From Patiriisocius sp047730165 (GTDB lineage: Bacteria; Bacteroidota; Bacteroidia; Flavobacteriales; Flavobacteriaceae): a stretch of 64,000 nt of DNA. A model generated the notes under the pieces. The model did not search any database and was not told where the DNA came from. It saw only the letters and a list, made by a program, of their open reading frames with translations. Positions 1 to 8,167 of this stretch are shown here, piece after piece (position 1 is the stretch's first letter; each line of letters opens with the position of its first letter). The translations under genes were made by a program, and so were the position numbers. The stretch is taken from the NCBI RefSeq assembly GCF_047730165.1, contig NZ_CP159834.1, positions 2,418,001 through 2,482,000 on the forward strand. Direction: 5' to 3'.

Positions 1-772
1 ATCCAACCCGCTCGTCAAAATAACGACGCTTCATAGGAGTTTCTGGTAATAGGATCATAGACGTATTCATCTCTACCGTTATTGATGCTAAGGATCCATT
101 ACTTGGTGGCTCTTTTGCATTATAGGTTTTTACGTGTCTTGACTCAAGGTTTTCTGGATAACTTTTAATTGTTTCGATATAAGACCTATCTCTATCAACG
201 CTAGAAACCTTGTACTCTTCTCTGTAATAAGATGGAATTCCCAATGCTTTTACATCATCTTCAAAAAGCTCATTAACTTTAATGACAGTAGCCGTAGCGT
301 CTTTACTTATTGTTTCTATATCAAATGCGTATAAGATAGGCGCAAAATTAGAATTCTTTACAGCTTCATGAATAGGTAATGAATCTGCTGCAAATACTTG
401 ATGTGAAATTACACGAAGTAATACTTGGTCATCCTTACGATCCCAGCGCAATACTTGTGTATTTGCTTTTCCACCACCAAAACCTAAATTAGATGCTGTC
501 TTTGCAATACGAGATACCATAAGCATCTCTTTATTAAATAAACTATCTGGAATTTCGTAATAGTAATCCTTCTTAACTTTATGAACTGTAAAAAGACCTG
601 AGTCAGATATTGCATCTTTTGTTATGATTTCATCATAATCCTTCATTGCGTCTTTGTCCTTTTCTTTAGAGGCTTCAACGTCATCTTTTTCTTCCTTTTT
701 TATCCCTTTCTGAGAAGAACACGCGGCAATTATAAAAAATACGGCGAGCATAGAGAGTAATTTGTACTTCAT
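1..772 (-). CDS. Zinc metalloprotease-like lipoprotein (DUF5117/DUF5118 type), 3' end outside window
   Basis: The frame is open from an ATG at 772 to the left edge, so the C-terminal part, including any HExxH site, lies outside the window. The product begins MKYKLLSMLAVFFIIAACSS, a lipoprotein signal with the lipobox Cys at residue 18, followed by a highly charged Lys/Asp/Glu linker to about residue 50. The visible part (KDAISDSGLFTVHKVKKDYY, then EIPDSLFNKEMLMVSRI and SNLGFGGGKA) matches the N-terminal region of large Bacteroidota zinc-dependent metalloproteases of the DUF5118/DUF5117/DUF4953 architecture. It probably sits on the cell envelope. The family call is from recognised pattern, not from a catalytic motif. 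The partial state comes from the window edge. Confidence 0.75.
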   Translation of the reverse strand, partial: MKYKLLSMLAVFFIIAACSSQKGIKKEEKDDVEASKEKDKDAMKDYDEIITKDAISDSGLFTVHKVKKDYYYEIPDSLFNKEMLMVSRIAKTASNLGFGGGKANTQVLRWDRKDDQVLLRVISHQVFAADSLPIHEAVKNSNFAPILYAFDIETISKDATATVIKVNELFEDDVKALGIPSYYREEYKVSSVDRDRSYIETIKSYPENLESRHVKTYNAKEPPSNGSLASITVEMNTSMILLPETPMKRRYFDERVG

Positions 773-864
773 ATTATGTAGGTAATTGATTTAAATCTCG
801 AAAATAATCAAATTAGAGTCGTAATTAATTTATGAAATGTTAAAACAAAAAAAAATCAATCTCT

Positions 865-1320
865 TTAAAGATTAGGGGCCACGTTTTTATTAAGAAAGTG
901 AATATCTAATCTGGCAAAATGCTCATCAAGAAAGACCAACCTTCTTTTAAGCCAAGTAATCATAAACAAATGATTGTGATCGCCGTGTTCTTGCGTCCAG
1001 ATCATTGATTCTCTTTTAAAGATATATTGCGTATTAAATTTTGTAACAGGTTTATCTATCGAACCAAACAATGCTTCATCACTAAAATCGTTTTGTCCCA
1101 ATTATTGCCACCTTTCTAAAACGCGTTGTCCAAAGTTGGAAGGGTTCTCTTCTCTTGAAATTTCAGAAATAGATTCATCTAAAGTGAAAGAATTACCAAA
1201 TATAAATTCTGACCATTCTACAGTTTTTGCTATTTCCGAAGTATTCCAGACAATGAGGTTGCTTGTAGAAGCAACGACATGGCTATTAGGAAAGGGCTAT
1301 TCTAATAAATTTGTCTGGCA
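865..1320 (-). pseudogene. Decayed gene of unknown family, at least two in-frame stops
   Basis: One minus-strand frame reads through from about 1320 to a stop at 865 and is interrupted only by TAG near 1297-1299 and TAA at 1102-1104. The text between the stops looks like real protein: HVVASTSNLIVWNTSEIAK, then TVEWSEFIFGNSFTLDESIS, then NFGQRVLERWQ, the stop, and LGQNDFSDEALFGSIDKPV followed by WTQEHGDHNHLFMITWLKRR. The last open piece (865-1101, TTG start) would be 78 residues. I do not recognise the family. The plus-strand frame at 1136-1342 is the shadow of this relic. No start codon or upstream continuation is visible, so the 5' end seems deleted. Confidence 0.5.
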
Positions 1321-1403
1321 AGAGGCCGTAAAAAAAGGTTAATGTAAATAGGCTAAGAAAAAAGCTTACTCGCTGGAGATAAAGCTTCGTGATCATACTC
1401 ATT

Positions 1404-2063
1404 CTAATCTTTTACAATAATAAAGGTCGCCCTGTAGCCGGTAAGTAAGTTCCATTCTTTAGCAGAGATGAGCTTTCCAGTATCATCGTAGATATGGAGC
1501 TCTGCCGTGTTAGGACCTGACTCTCCTTGGTTTAAGGCAATAAACTCTATTTTATTGGGCCCTTTTTGCAAAGGTAGATCAAAACCCTGAAAACTACCAT
1601 AGAGACTTACATTTGCTCTTACAATGTCTTCATTTACAAGCACCATAATACGATCTCCATCTACTGCTTCGTGATCTCGATACACCACATTGACAAGCGA
1701 TCTGGAGACACTCACTTCTCCCAGGTCTTGATCCCGCGCATATTTATCTGAGACTTGTTTCTCCGCGGTAAAATACTTAGGGGCCTTATCCGTTTTATAA
1801 TCTAAAAGCCCATCCCCTTTTGTAATGTCTAGAGGTTTTGGATCTAAGTTGCCTAAATTTTTCATATCGAACTTAGGGTCTTTCTCTTTAGATAATGTAG
1901 GAAGGTTAATTTTAGGTAATTCAAATCCGGTCTTTGAAGCCTTAGGGTCTGGTTTCGGCACGTCTGGATCTGCTTCAATTTTGATCACACGATTAGGTCG
2001 CTCTATTTGTGAATATAAAGCGCTGGTGCTAAACAAAAGCAAGAAGATTAAAAGGTGTCTCAT
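1404..2063 (-). CDS. Secreted protein of unknown function
   Basis: The frame could start at 2111, but the ATG at 2063 gives a clean signal peptide (MRHLLIFLLLFSTSALYSQ, cleavage near residue 19), so I chose it; 219 residues. After the signal comes a Pro/Asp/Lys-rich low-complexity stretch (residues about 25-90, with repeated DPKP-like segments), then a more regular C-terminal region of about 110 residues with alternating hydrophobic residues (VNVVYRDHEAVDGDRIMVLV, ANVSLYGSFQGFDLPLQKG) that looks like a beta-sandwich. It is likely periplasmic or surface exposed. I do not recognise a named family. It is divergent from rpoD, with about 190 bases between the two starts. Confidence 0.7.
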   Translation of the reverse strand: MRHLLIFLLLFSTSALYSQIERPNRVIKIEADPDVPKPDPKASKTGFELPKINLPTLSKEKDPKFDMKNLGNLDPKPLDITKGDGLLDYKTDKAPKYFTAEKQVSDKYARDQDLGEVSVSRSLVNVVYRDHEAVDGDRIMVLVNEDIVRANVSLYGSFQGFDLPLQKGPNKIEFIALNQGESGPNTAELHIYDDTGKLISAKEWNLLTGYRATFIIVKD

Positions 2064-2253
2064 TTCAGAAATAATTCTACGAAGATTAAGCAAATATCGA
2101 ACCAAACTCAATATTACATGAAAAAGACACGTTAGTACCCAAAACGTTTCAAAAATACGCTATAACTTGAATTAATTCAATAAATATATGTTAACAAATT
2201 TGGAAATGTCATTTCTACGACTTATCATGCGGGCATAAATAAAACAACATCAT

Positions 2254-3120
2254 ATGAGACAACTTAAAATTACCAAGCAAGTAACCAATAGAGAGACTAA
2301 ATCCCTAAATAGTTATTTGCAAGATGTAAGTAAAATTGATATGATTACTGCCGAAGAAGAGGTGGAATTAGCACAGCGTATTAGAGAAGGCGACAAAGGA
2401 GCGCTTGACAAATTAACAAGAGCTAATTTACGTTTTGTGATTTCGGTTGCTAAGCAATATCAAAACCAGGGATTAAGTCTTCCAGATTTAATCAATGAAG
2501 GAAACGTTGGGCTTGTAAAAGCTGCAAAGCGTTTTGATGAAACACGTGGTTTTAAATTTATATCTTATGCTGTTTGGTGGATTAGACAATCTATACTGCA
2601 AGCAATCGCTGAGCAATCTAGAATTGTAAGATTACCATTAAACAAAATTGGTGATATTAATAAAGTAAAAAAAGCGAGCATTCACTTGCAGCAAGTTTAT
2701 GAGCGTATCCCTACTGCTCAAGAAATTGCAAATGAGTTAGATATTACTGTTGCCAGTGTAAAATCTTCTATGAAAAACAGTAACCGTAGTATTTCTATGG
2801 ATGCACCTTTTCAAGAAGGTGAGAATGATAACAACTTATATGACGTTATTAGTTCTGGTGAATCTCCTAATCCAGATAATGGATTAATGCAAGAGTCTCT
2901 TAAGACTGAGATTGACAGAGCGCTTGACACCTTATCTCAACGTGAGGCAGATGTAGTAAAGTTAAACTTTGGTCTTTCTGGAAACCCAGTAATGACCTTA
3001 CAAGAAATAGGCGACACCTTTGATTTATCTAGAGAGCGTGTACGTCAAATACGTGAGAAAGCAATTAGAAGATTGCGTCACGAATCTAAGAGTCACATCT
3101 TAATGAAGTATTTAGGATAA
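2254..3120 (+). CDS. rpoD: Primary RNA polymerase sigma factor RpoD/SigA
   Basis: This is the housekeeping sigma-70 subunit that directs RNA polymerase to promoters. At 288 residues it is the short Bacteroidota form without region 1.1. Region 1.2 is at about 15-50 (SLNSYLQDVSKIDMITAEEE), region 2 at about 50-120 with the DLINEGNVGLVKAAKRFDE core and the FISYAVWWIRQSI promoter-melting helix, region 3 at about 130-205, and region 4 at about 225-285 with the helix-turn-helix TLQEIGDTFDLSRERVRQI. ATG at 2254 is followed directly by the conserved MRQLKITKQVTNRE start. It stands alone, with a strong hairpin terminator after it. Bacteroidota RpoD recognises TTG/TAnnTTTG rather than the E. coli consensus. 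Confidence 0.97.
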   Translation: MRQLKITKQVTNRETKSLNSYLQDVSKIDMITAEEEVELAQRIREGDKGALDKLTRANLRFVISVAKQYQNQGLSLPDLINEGNVGLVKAAKRFDETRGFKFISYAVWWIRQSILQAIAEQSRIVRLPLNKIGDINKVKKASIHLQQVYERIPTAQEIANELDITVASVKSSMKNSNRSISMDAPFQEGENDNNLYDVISSGESPNPDNGLMQESLKTEIDRALDTLSQREADVVKLNFGLSGNPVMTLQEIGDTFDLSRERVRQIREKAIRRLRHESKSHILMKYLG

Positions 3121-3143
3121 TTTAATTCCTAAAATAGATACCT

Positions 3144-3178
3144 AAAACGGAAGCTGTAAAAAGCTTCCGTTTTTTTTG
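3144..3178 (+). terminator. Intrinsic terminator after rpoD
   Basis: An inverted repeat ACGGAAGCT / AGCTTCCGT with a 6-base loop, followed by a run of T. It starts about 25 bases after the rpoD stop. Confidence 0.85.
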
Positions 3179-3312
3179 TGAATTCTCTAAAATTATTATT
3201 TTAGGCCACCCTGTATCATTACAAAATAAAACAATCTCAATGCAAAACACTACAATAGAAAGGAACAACGAAGCCACAGCGCTCACACAATACAATATAA
3301 TAAATGTCTAGA

Positions 3313-4038
3313 TTAATGAGTTGGAGGTTTCGTGGGTCTCACTTCTATTTTACTTGGTAAGGTTCTAGGATTCATTTTTAAAAGATCTACAACGAGCTCC
3401 CCTATATCTTCACTCTGTATTTTCCAAGCTCCCATATCGCTAGGCTCATTACCATTAAAATGAGTAGAAACACTTCCTGGCATTATCGTACTTACTTTAA
3501 TATCACTTTGTCTCACATCTAGCATAGCTGCTTGTGTAAATCCTGTAACTCCAAATTTACTCGCATTATAAGCAGTACCTCCTGCAAAGAAGTTGGTTCC
3601 TGCCAAACTTGAAATTGAAATATAATACCCTTTGGTCTTTTTTAATGCATTGAGTGCTGCTTTAAAACTATAAAAAGCCCCTGTTAAATTTGTATCAATG
3701 ACCTCATTCCATTGTTCAATAGTGATATCTTCTATGTTCCCAAAATGCCCTAATCCAGCATTTGCTACCATCACATTTACACCACCAAAGGCTGCAACTG
3801 TTTTTGCAATTGCTGTAACTTGTTCTTCATAATAACGAACATCTGCAGCAACTCCCATAGCTTTACCCGCATTGGATTCTTCATCATTTAATTTCTTTGC
3901 TGCATCATCTGCACTTTCTTGAGTACGACTCGTGATAACCACATTCATACCATTTGCTAACAGTTTTTGGGCAATACCATAGCCTATCCCTTTTGATCCT
4001 CCCGTAATGAAGGCTGTTTTATTTTTTAATTTATTCAT
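3313..4038 (-). CDS. Short-chain dehydrogenase/reductase
   Basis: An NAD(P)-dependent oxidoreductase with a Rossmann fold. I chose the ATG at 4038 (MNKLKNKTAFITGGSKGIG) over the longer frame, because SDRs begin just before the nucleotide loop; 241 residues. Visible motifs are TGGSKGIG at 12-19, NAG at 93-95, a catalytic Ser in ISISSLAG near 143, and the Tyr157-x-x-x-Lys161 pair in AYNASK. The sequence resembles the FabG/YdfG-like classical SDRs; the substrate cannot be read from the sequence. It has no obvious operon partner: rpoD is convergent with it and the VanX-like gene is divergent. Confidence 0.9.
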   Translation of the reverse strand: MNKLKNKTAFITGGSKGIGYGIAQKLLANGMNVVITSRTQESADDAAKKLNDEESNAGKAMGVAADVRYYEEQVTAIAKTVAAFGGVNVMVANAGLGHFGNIEDITIEQWNEVIDTNLTGAFYSFKAALNALKKTKGYYISISSLAGTNFFAGGTAYNASKFGVTGFTQAAMLDVRQSDIKVSTIMPGSVSTHFNGNEPSDMGAWKIQSEDIGELVVDLLKMNPRTLPSKIEVRPTKPPTH

Positions 4039-4158
4039 AAGTAAGTTTTTTATAAAGTTACAAAGTCTGTCGTCCACATTTAATAAGATTTACTTAATTT
4101 TAACTTTGTTTACTTGCTTAGATAAAAATATACTTCATTTTAAAACGTGTCTATAACA

Positions 4159-4761
4159 ATGAAATTACTCCTCGCTTCGCTCCTCTTTTTAATACCTTTA
4201 AAAACTATTATTCCTAGTGACCTTATCGATATGGCATTTTATGGAACCGAGTTTGATTACGAAATACGCTACGCAACTCCAGATAACTTTATAGGAGAAA
4301 CACTATACGATTGCGCAAAATGCTTGCTTCAACCAGAAGTGGCTGCGGCCGCCTGGGAAGCCAACCAGTATTTTTGTGAGCTAGGATATAAGATCAAGTT
4401 CTACGATTGCTATAGACCCCTAGATATCCAGAAATATATGTGGTCAAAAGTCCCACGGTCCACCTACGTGGCAAACCCTTATCTAAATGGAAGTATTCAC
4501 AATCGAGCAGCCGCAGTAGACATAACCTTAGTTACACTCGATGGCTGTTTTGTAGAAATGGGTAGTGATTATGATTTCTTTGGTCGCGCATCACACATCG
4601 ATAATTATAATTTCTCTTCGGAAATTTTAAACAACCGAAAACTGCTCATAGAAGGAATGCAAAGACACGGGTTCCAAACCATACGGACCGAATGGTGGCA
4701 TTATAGTTTCAGAAAAAATTATGGGTTTCCTATTTTGAATGAGAGCTTACCATGTGAGTAA
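4159..4761 (+). CDS. VanX/DdpX-like D-alanyl-D-alanine dipeptidase, exported (peptidase M15D)
   Basis: The family hydrolyses D-Ala-D-Ala or related dipeptides, in vancomycin resistance or in recycling and scavenging. A GTG at 4147 is in frame, but the ATG at 4159 gives an immediate export signal (MKLLLASLLFLIPLK), so I chose it; 200 residues. Zinc ligands fit the M15D pattern: H114 and D121 in SIHNRAAAVDITL, and H181 in EWWHY with E178 as the catalytic base; R86 in CYRPLDIQ is the usual substrate-binding Arg. The Gly of the SxHxxGxAxD motif is Ala here. No vanA/vanH-type ligase lies nearby, so a role in resistance is unlikely; periplasmic cell-wall dipeptide turnover is the better inference. 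Confidence 0.85.
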   Translation: MKLLLASLLFLIPLKTIIPSDLIDMAFYGTEFDYEIRYATPDNFIGETLYDCAKCLLQPEVAAAAWEANQYFCELGYKIKFYDCYRPLDIQKYMWSKVPRSTYVANPYLNGSIHNRAAAVDITLVTLDGCFVEMGSDYDFFGRASHIDNYNFSSEILNNRKLLIEGMQRHGFQTIRTEWWHYSFRKNYGFPILNESLPCE

Positions 4762-4767
4762 TTTAAA

Positions 4768-4780
4768 ATTCAAGGTTCAA
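4768..4780 (+). repeat. Dispersed 13-mer ATTCAAGGTTCAA, copy 1
   Basis: Lies within about 20 bases of the end of the VanX-like gene. The same 13 bases occur in reverse complement near 19025-19039. AT-rich TTCAAGGTTCAA-type stretches are common in intergenic DNA of flavobacteria as far as I know; no function is assigned. Confidence 0.5.
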
Positions 4781-5000
4781 GATTTAAATGCGTCATTCCA
4801 AAATTGACTAAAGCTGAACCTGATTCAGCATATGGAATCTTAGCCACGCTAGACCTCTTTTTAAATAAAATAATTGTCAGGTTAAAAAACCTTACAAGAT
4901 AAAAAGCACCCGGTGAAAAGAAAAAAACCCACAGGTCTCTAAAACCTCTGATGTTTGAAAAACTAAGTTTTAAAATTTATTGCTTCTCTACTTTATCAAG

Positions 5001-5165
5001 TTATCTATCTCTAGGATCATTAGACGTATTTAATAATCGTTTACGATAAAAACTTGTTATTATTTGTGCAATTAATATTCCGGCAACTACTATAAAATTG
5101 CTTAGGGCAATACTAGGTAGTGCGCTTAATAGTGATTCATAACAATGCTCAACTGATTCTTCGAA
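5001..5165 (-). pseudogene. C-terminal membrane-protein relic without a start codon
   Basis: A 55-codon open stretch between two stops reads ESLLSALPSIALSNFIVVAG, then ILIAQIITSFYRKRLLNTS and a stop at 5001. It has one convincing membrane segment (about 20 residues) followed by a positively charged tail, like the end of a small membrane protein. No ATG, GTG or TTG is in frame, so it is either the 3' remnant of a deleted gene or chance. Low certainty. Confidence 0.3.
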
Positions 5166-5340
5166 TTACGTCACGGGTTCTTGTATCTGTAAATTTATTT
5201 GGCTAGTTTCACAACTTGTTTTTAATTTTTAGAATTTTTCAGAAATATAGATAGACCCTTTTATAGAAGCTCGCACAAAAAAGATTAATTAATGCGATAG
5301 CTATCACTAGCAATGTATCTTTGCGAAAAATTGTTGATAG

Positions 5341-5622
5341 ATGCAAAACGCCATAAAAACATTTAAGATAATAAGTGTACTTGAAGCGCTATCATTCTTA
5401 GTCTTACTAGGGATAGCAATGCCATTAAAGTATTTGATGGATATGCCAGAAATGGTTCGATTAGTAGGTATGGCACACGGTGTATTATTTATGTTATATA
5501 TTGCAATGGCAGTATATATTTCGACACTTTTAAAGTGGAATGCTAAAACACTTTTTATCGTGATCATTTGTTCTGTATTACCCTTTGGTCCTTTTTATGC
5601 TGACAAAAAATACCTCCCATGA
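5341..5622 (+). CDS. DUF3817 integral membrane protein
   Basis: 93 residues with three predicted membrane helices (about 10-30, 40-62, 70-88). The signature elements of DUF3817 are visible: EALSFLVLLGIAMPLKYL near the N-terminus, VGMAHGVLFMLYIAMAVY in the middle, and a PFGPFYADKKYL tail. The biochemical role of the family is unknown. The gene overlaps the start of the MscS-type channel gene by four bases, so the two are translationally coupled and probably work in the same membrane context. Confidence 0.88.
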   Translation: MQNAIKTFKIISVLEALSFLVLLGIAMPLKYLMDMPEMVRLVGMAHGVLFMLYIAMAVYISTLLKWNAKTLFIVIICSVLPFGPFYADKKYLP

Positions 5623-6902
5623 ATCAAGAAAAATGGTTATCCTACAGTTCGTTTCTTCAAGAGTATTTTATTGAATTAGGTTTAAATAAAACCTTGGCAA
5701 TAATTCTAAATATTGCGATCAGTCTAATAATAGTGACATTAGTTGCTACTTTGCTGGATATAATTTTCAGAAAAATTATCGTACAATCGTTTAAAACCTT
5801 TAGTGACAGTACAAAAAGCACCTTTGACGATTTTCTTGTCGAGAGTAATTTCCCTAAATACATTGCTCATTTTGTGCCTATAATGATTGTGTGGAATACG
5901 CTTCCTTTCATTTTTCAGGAGTATCCAGAAGCAATCACTACGCTTCACAAACTTGTAATGGTTTATGTAGTATTTCTTAGTGTTTTTGTTTTCAGGAGTA
6001 TTCTTAGAACCACAAAAAAATATGCGGAAACAAAACCTAAATATCAAGACAAACCCATACAGAGCTATGTTCAGGTATTAATGATATTTGCTTGGGGTAC
6101 TGCTATCTTTTTTATTGTAAACCTGATAACTGATTATGACATTATTAGTGTCGCTACATTAGGAGCTGCATCTGCGGTTGTCTTACTTATTTTTAAAGAC
6201 ACCATTTTAGGTTTTGTAGCGAGTATACAGGTGTCTGTTAATGATATTGTGCGCATAGGTGATTGGATCACGTTTAGTAAATTTGGTGCAGATGGGTATG
6301 TAACTGAGATTAATTTAGCCACAGTGAGAGTGCAGAACTTTGACAATACTTTTACTACAGTCCCTACTTATAGTTTGATTGCAGATTCTTTTCAGAACTG
6401 GCGTGGGATGCAAGAAAGTAAAGGGAGACGGATTAAAAGGTCTATTTTCATAAAGCAGAGTTCTATAAAATTTATGGCTGCAGAAGATTTGGAAAAGTTA
6501 AAACAGATCCAGCTTATTGCCCCTTACATTGAGCATCGTGAGAAAGAAGTGCTCACGTTTAATAAACATCTTAATGCAGATAAGACGGCTTTAATTAATG
6601 GTCGTAACCAGACTAACTTAGGTATTTTTAGAACCTATGCAGAATCTTTTGTAATGGAAAACGAGTTAATTAATCCAGACTTGTTTTTAATGGTGCGTCA
6701 CCTCGCCCCTACAGATAAGGGAATCCCAATAGAGGTTTTTTGTTTTAGTTATGATAAGTCTTGGGAAAACTATGAGCGTATTCAAGCAGATATTTTTGAC
6801 CACCTCATTGCAGCTGTTCCCTTCTTTGACCTCGAAATCTTTGAAAGCCCTACAGGGTCAGATTTTGCTAAAGTTTCCTTAAAAAACAGTAAAGAAGAGT
6901 AA
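5619..6902 (+). CDS. Mechanosensitive channel of the MscS family (YbdG/MscM-like)
   Basis: 427 residues. The N-terminal part has about five membrane helices (residues 20-45, 75-95, 105-125, 145-165, 170-205). The MscS pore helix and beta-domain start follow: GAASAVVLLIFKDTILGFVA, then SIQVSVNDIVRIGDWI, then VTEINLATVRVQNFDNT at about 225-245. The C-terminal cytoplasmic region carries an insert with NLGIFRTYAESFV, typical of the longer YbdG-like group rather than short MscS. The channel releases small solutes on osmotic downshock. It is coupled to the upstream DUF3817 gene by a 4-base overlap. A second mechanosensitive channel gene, mscL, is broken elsewhere in this window, so this channel may carry the load. 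Confidence 0.93.
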   Translation: MNQEKWLSYSSFLQEYFIELGLNKTLAIILNIAISLIIVTLVATLLDIIFRKIIVQSFKTFSDSTKSTFDDFLVESNFPKYIAHFVPIMIVWNTLPFIFQEYPEAITTLHKLVMVYVVFLSVFVFRSILRTTKKYAETKPKYQDKPIQSYVQVLMIFAWGTAIFFIVNLITDYDIISVATLGAASAVVLLIFKDTILGFVASIQVSVNDIVRIGDWITFSKFGADGYVTEINLATVRVQNFDNTFTTVPTYSLIADSFQNWRGMQESKGRRIKRSIFIKQSSIKFMAAEDLEKLKQIQLIAPYIEHREKEVLTFNKHLNADKTALINGRNQTNLGIFRTYAESFVMENELINPDLFLMVRHLAPTDKGIPIEVFCFSYDKSWENYERIQADIFDHLIAAVPFFDLEIFESPTGSDFAKVSLKNSKEE

Positions 6903-6922
6903 AGTTGGCCTATTTTTGGTCG

Positions 6923-7196
6923 ATGGAAATACTCAAAAGAGCTAAGAATATTAGATTTTGAGGCGTACTTCAAGTGTTTGTTGCTCTGGCTATTGTACTT
7001 ATGTTATTTCGTTTTGTTGTCTTTTAGATTATGTGCGGATACTGATTTTCGATTTTCCTCATGTACAGATTATGGTATTAACTTAGAACCAGAAAGAGCT
7101 TCTGCGCAGGCTCCAACGAAACCTACGGAGAAATATTTAAAGAATGCAAAAGAGCAAATGAGTGAAGCGATAGACTTAACAGAAAGCGTTTATTAA
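6923..7196 (+). pseudogene. Probable relic of a small single-pass membrane protein
   Basis: From the ATG at 6923 the frame reads MEILKRAKNIRF, hits TGA, and then continues in the same frame with GVLQVFVALAIVLMLFRFVV, a good membrane helix with a positive flank, before another stop. A different frame then carries a polar, plausible tail (LEPERASAQAPTKPTEKYLK, ending at 7196). The whole looks like one small membrane protein broken by a nonsense codon and at least one frameshift. I do not recognise the family. An alternative is that only the 72-codon frame beginning with TTG at 6978 is used. Confidence 0.35.
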
Positions 7197-7345
7197 AAGA
7201 GATAACCATTAATTAAGCACTTCGGAAAGGTTCTATTGTTTGACAATTATAAATGAACTAATATTTCCGTAGGAAAAAAGAATGCAACTGTAACAAACAA
7301 ATGTCTTTTGCGTCATACTTATATATTTAGCACTAAAACCATATT

Positions 7346-8086
7346 ATGAAAAACATTAAAACTTTATTTGTAGCCGCGTTAATGCTTGCTATAGTACCTA
7401 CGGCAATCGCTCAGACTGCAGACGAAATCGTAAACTCTTATTTTGAAAACACGGGAGGAATGGACGCCTGGAAAAGCCTGAATGCCACAAAAATAAGCGC
7501 AACAGTGAACCAAGGTGGAATGGAAATCCCCGTAGACATCTATAGCACGAAAGAAGGGAAACTAGCAATCGTAGCAAACTTTCAAGGTATGAGTATGACT
7601 TTTATGGCATATGACGGAGAGACTGCTTGGAATACGAACCAGATGACGATGGCTCCAGAAAAAATGACGCAAGAGCAGACAGATAATATGAAACTGCAAG
7701 CAAATGATTTTCCTAGTCCTTTTATGGACTATAAATCTAAAGGGTATACTGTAGAGTATGTAGGTGAAGAAACGATGGAAGGTACAAAAACACATAAGAT
7801 TAAAATGGTGCAAGAGCCTATGATGATTAATGGTGTTGAAGAACAAGCGATCACGTACTACTATTTTGAAAGTGAAAATAATGTACCTATTGCGACAGAA
7901 GTGACGGTTTCAGGCCAAACAATGAAAGATACTATGAGTGACTATGAAGAAGTAGAAGGTTTGTACTTTCCTTTTGCAATGACCATGATGGGTGGTATGC
8001 CACTAGACATTAAATCTGTTGAAGTAAATCCAGAGATTGATCCATCAATATTTACTTTTCCTGCTCCAGCCGCAGCTAAAGAATAA
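7346..8086 (+). CDS. Outer-membrane lipoprotein-sorting-like protein (LolA/LolB fold)
   Basis: 246 residues with a signal peptide (MKNIKTLFVAALMLAIVPTA, cleaved after IAQ). The mature part begins with TADEIVNSYFENTGGMDAW, which in Bacteroidota proteins annotated as LolA-like introduces a half beta-barrel fold; the following strands (LNATKISATVNQGGMEIPVD, AYDGETAWNTNQMTMAP, VEGLYFPFAMTMMGGMPLDI) fit. It ends in an Ala/Pro-rich tail. Such proteins are periplasmic and bind lipid or lipoprotein; the exact ligand is not known. A terminator separates it from the large BNR-repeat gene downstream. Confidence 0.72.
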   Translation: MKNIKTLFVAALMLAIVPTAIAQTADEIVNSYFENTGGMDAWKSLNATKISATVNQGGMEIPVDIYSTKEGKLAIVANFQGMSMTFMAYDGETAWNTNQMTMAPEKMTQEQTDNMKLQANDFPSPFMDYKSKGYTVEYVGEETMEGTKTHKIKMVQEPMMINGVEEQAITYYYFESENNVPIATEVTVSGQTMKDTMSDYEEVEGLYFPFAMTMMGGMPLDIKSVEVNPEIDPSIFTFPAPAAAKE

Positions 8087-8103
8087 ACATATAATACGAA
8101 TTA

Positions 8104-8131
8104 AGAATCCCCTTTGTTGGGGATTTTTTTT
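8104..8131 (+). terminator. Intrinsic terminator after the LolA-like gene
   Basis: Perfect stem AATCCCC / GGGGATT with a 6-base loop and a long T run, about 20 bases after the stop codon. Confidence 0.85.
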
Positions 8132-8167
8132 ACACCAGTTTTAACCAAATTTAAAAAACCAATCATT

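Larger units (their letters stand above)
4762..5340. other. Gene-poor intergenic region with a relic and repeat copies
   Basis: No intact gene. It holds a copy of the 13-base repeat ATTCAAGGTTCAA near its left end, a minus-strand coding relic at 5001-5165, a copy of the scattered palindrome (TTTTCAGAAATAT) at 5237-5250, and a possible -7 element TATCTTTG at 5316-5323 just before the DUF3817 gene, without a matching TTG at the right distance. Confidence 0.6.

Noticed and set aside
1136..1342. Plus-strand 68-codon frame with a TTG start
   Set aside because: The minus strand in the same place reads continuously as protein through two stops, so the plus frame is a shadow.
1825..2121. Plus-strand 98-codon frame opposite the secreted-protein gene
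   Set aside because: Antisense shadow of the gene with a good signal peptide on the minus strand.
3240..3311. 23-codon ATG frame (MQNTTIERNNEATALTQYNI) between rpoD and the SDR gene
   Set aside because: Too short, no signal or family, and no coding support beyond chance.
4762..5340. tRNA or small RNA in the long gap
   Set aside because: No cloverleaf, CCA end or stable hairpin with a T run could be seen; only a relic and repeat copies.
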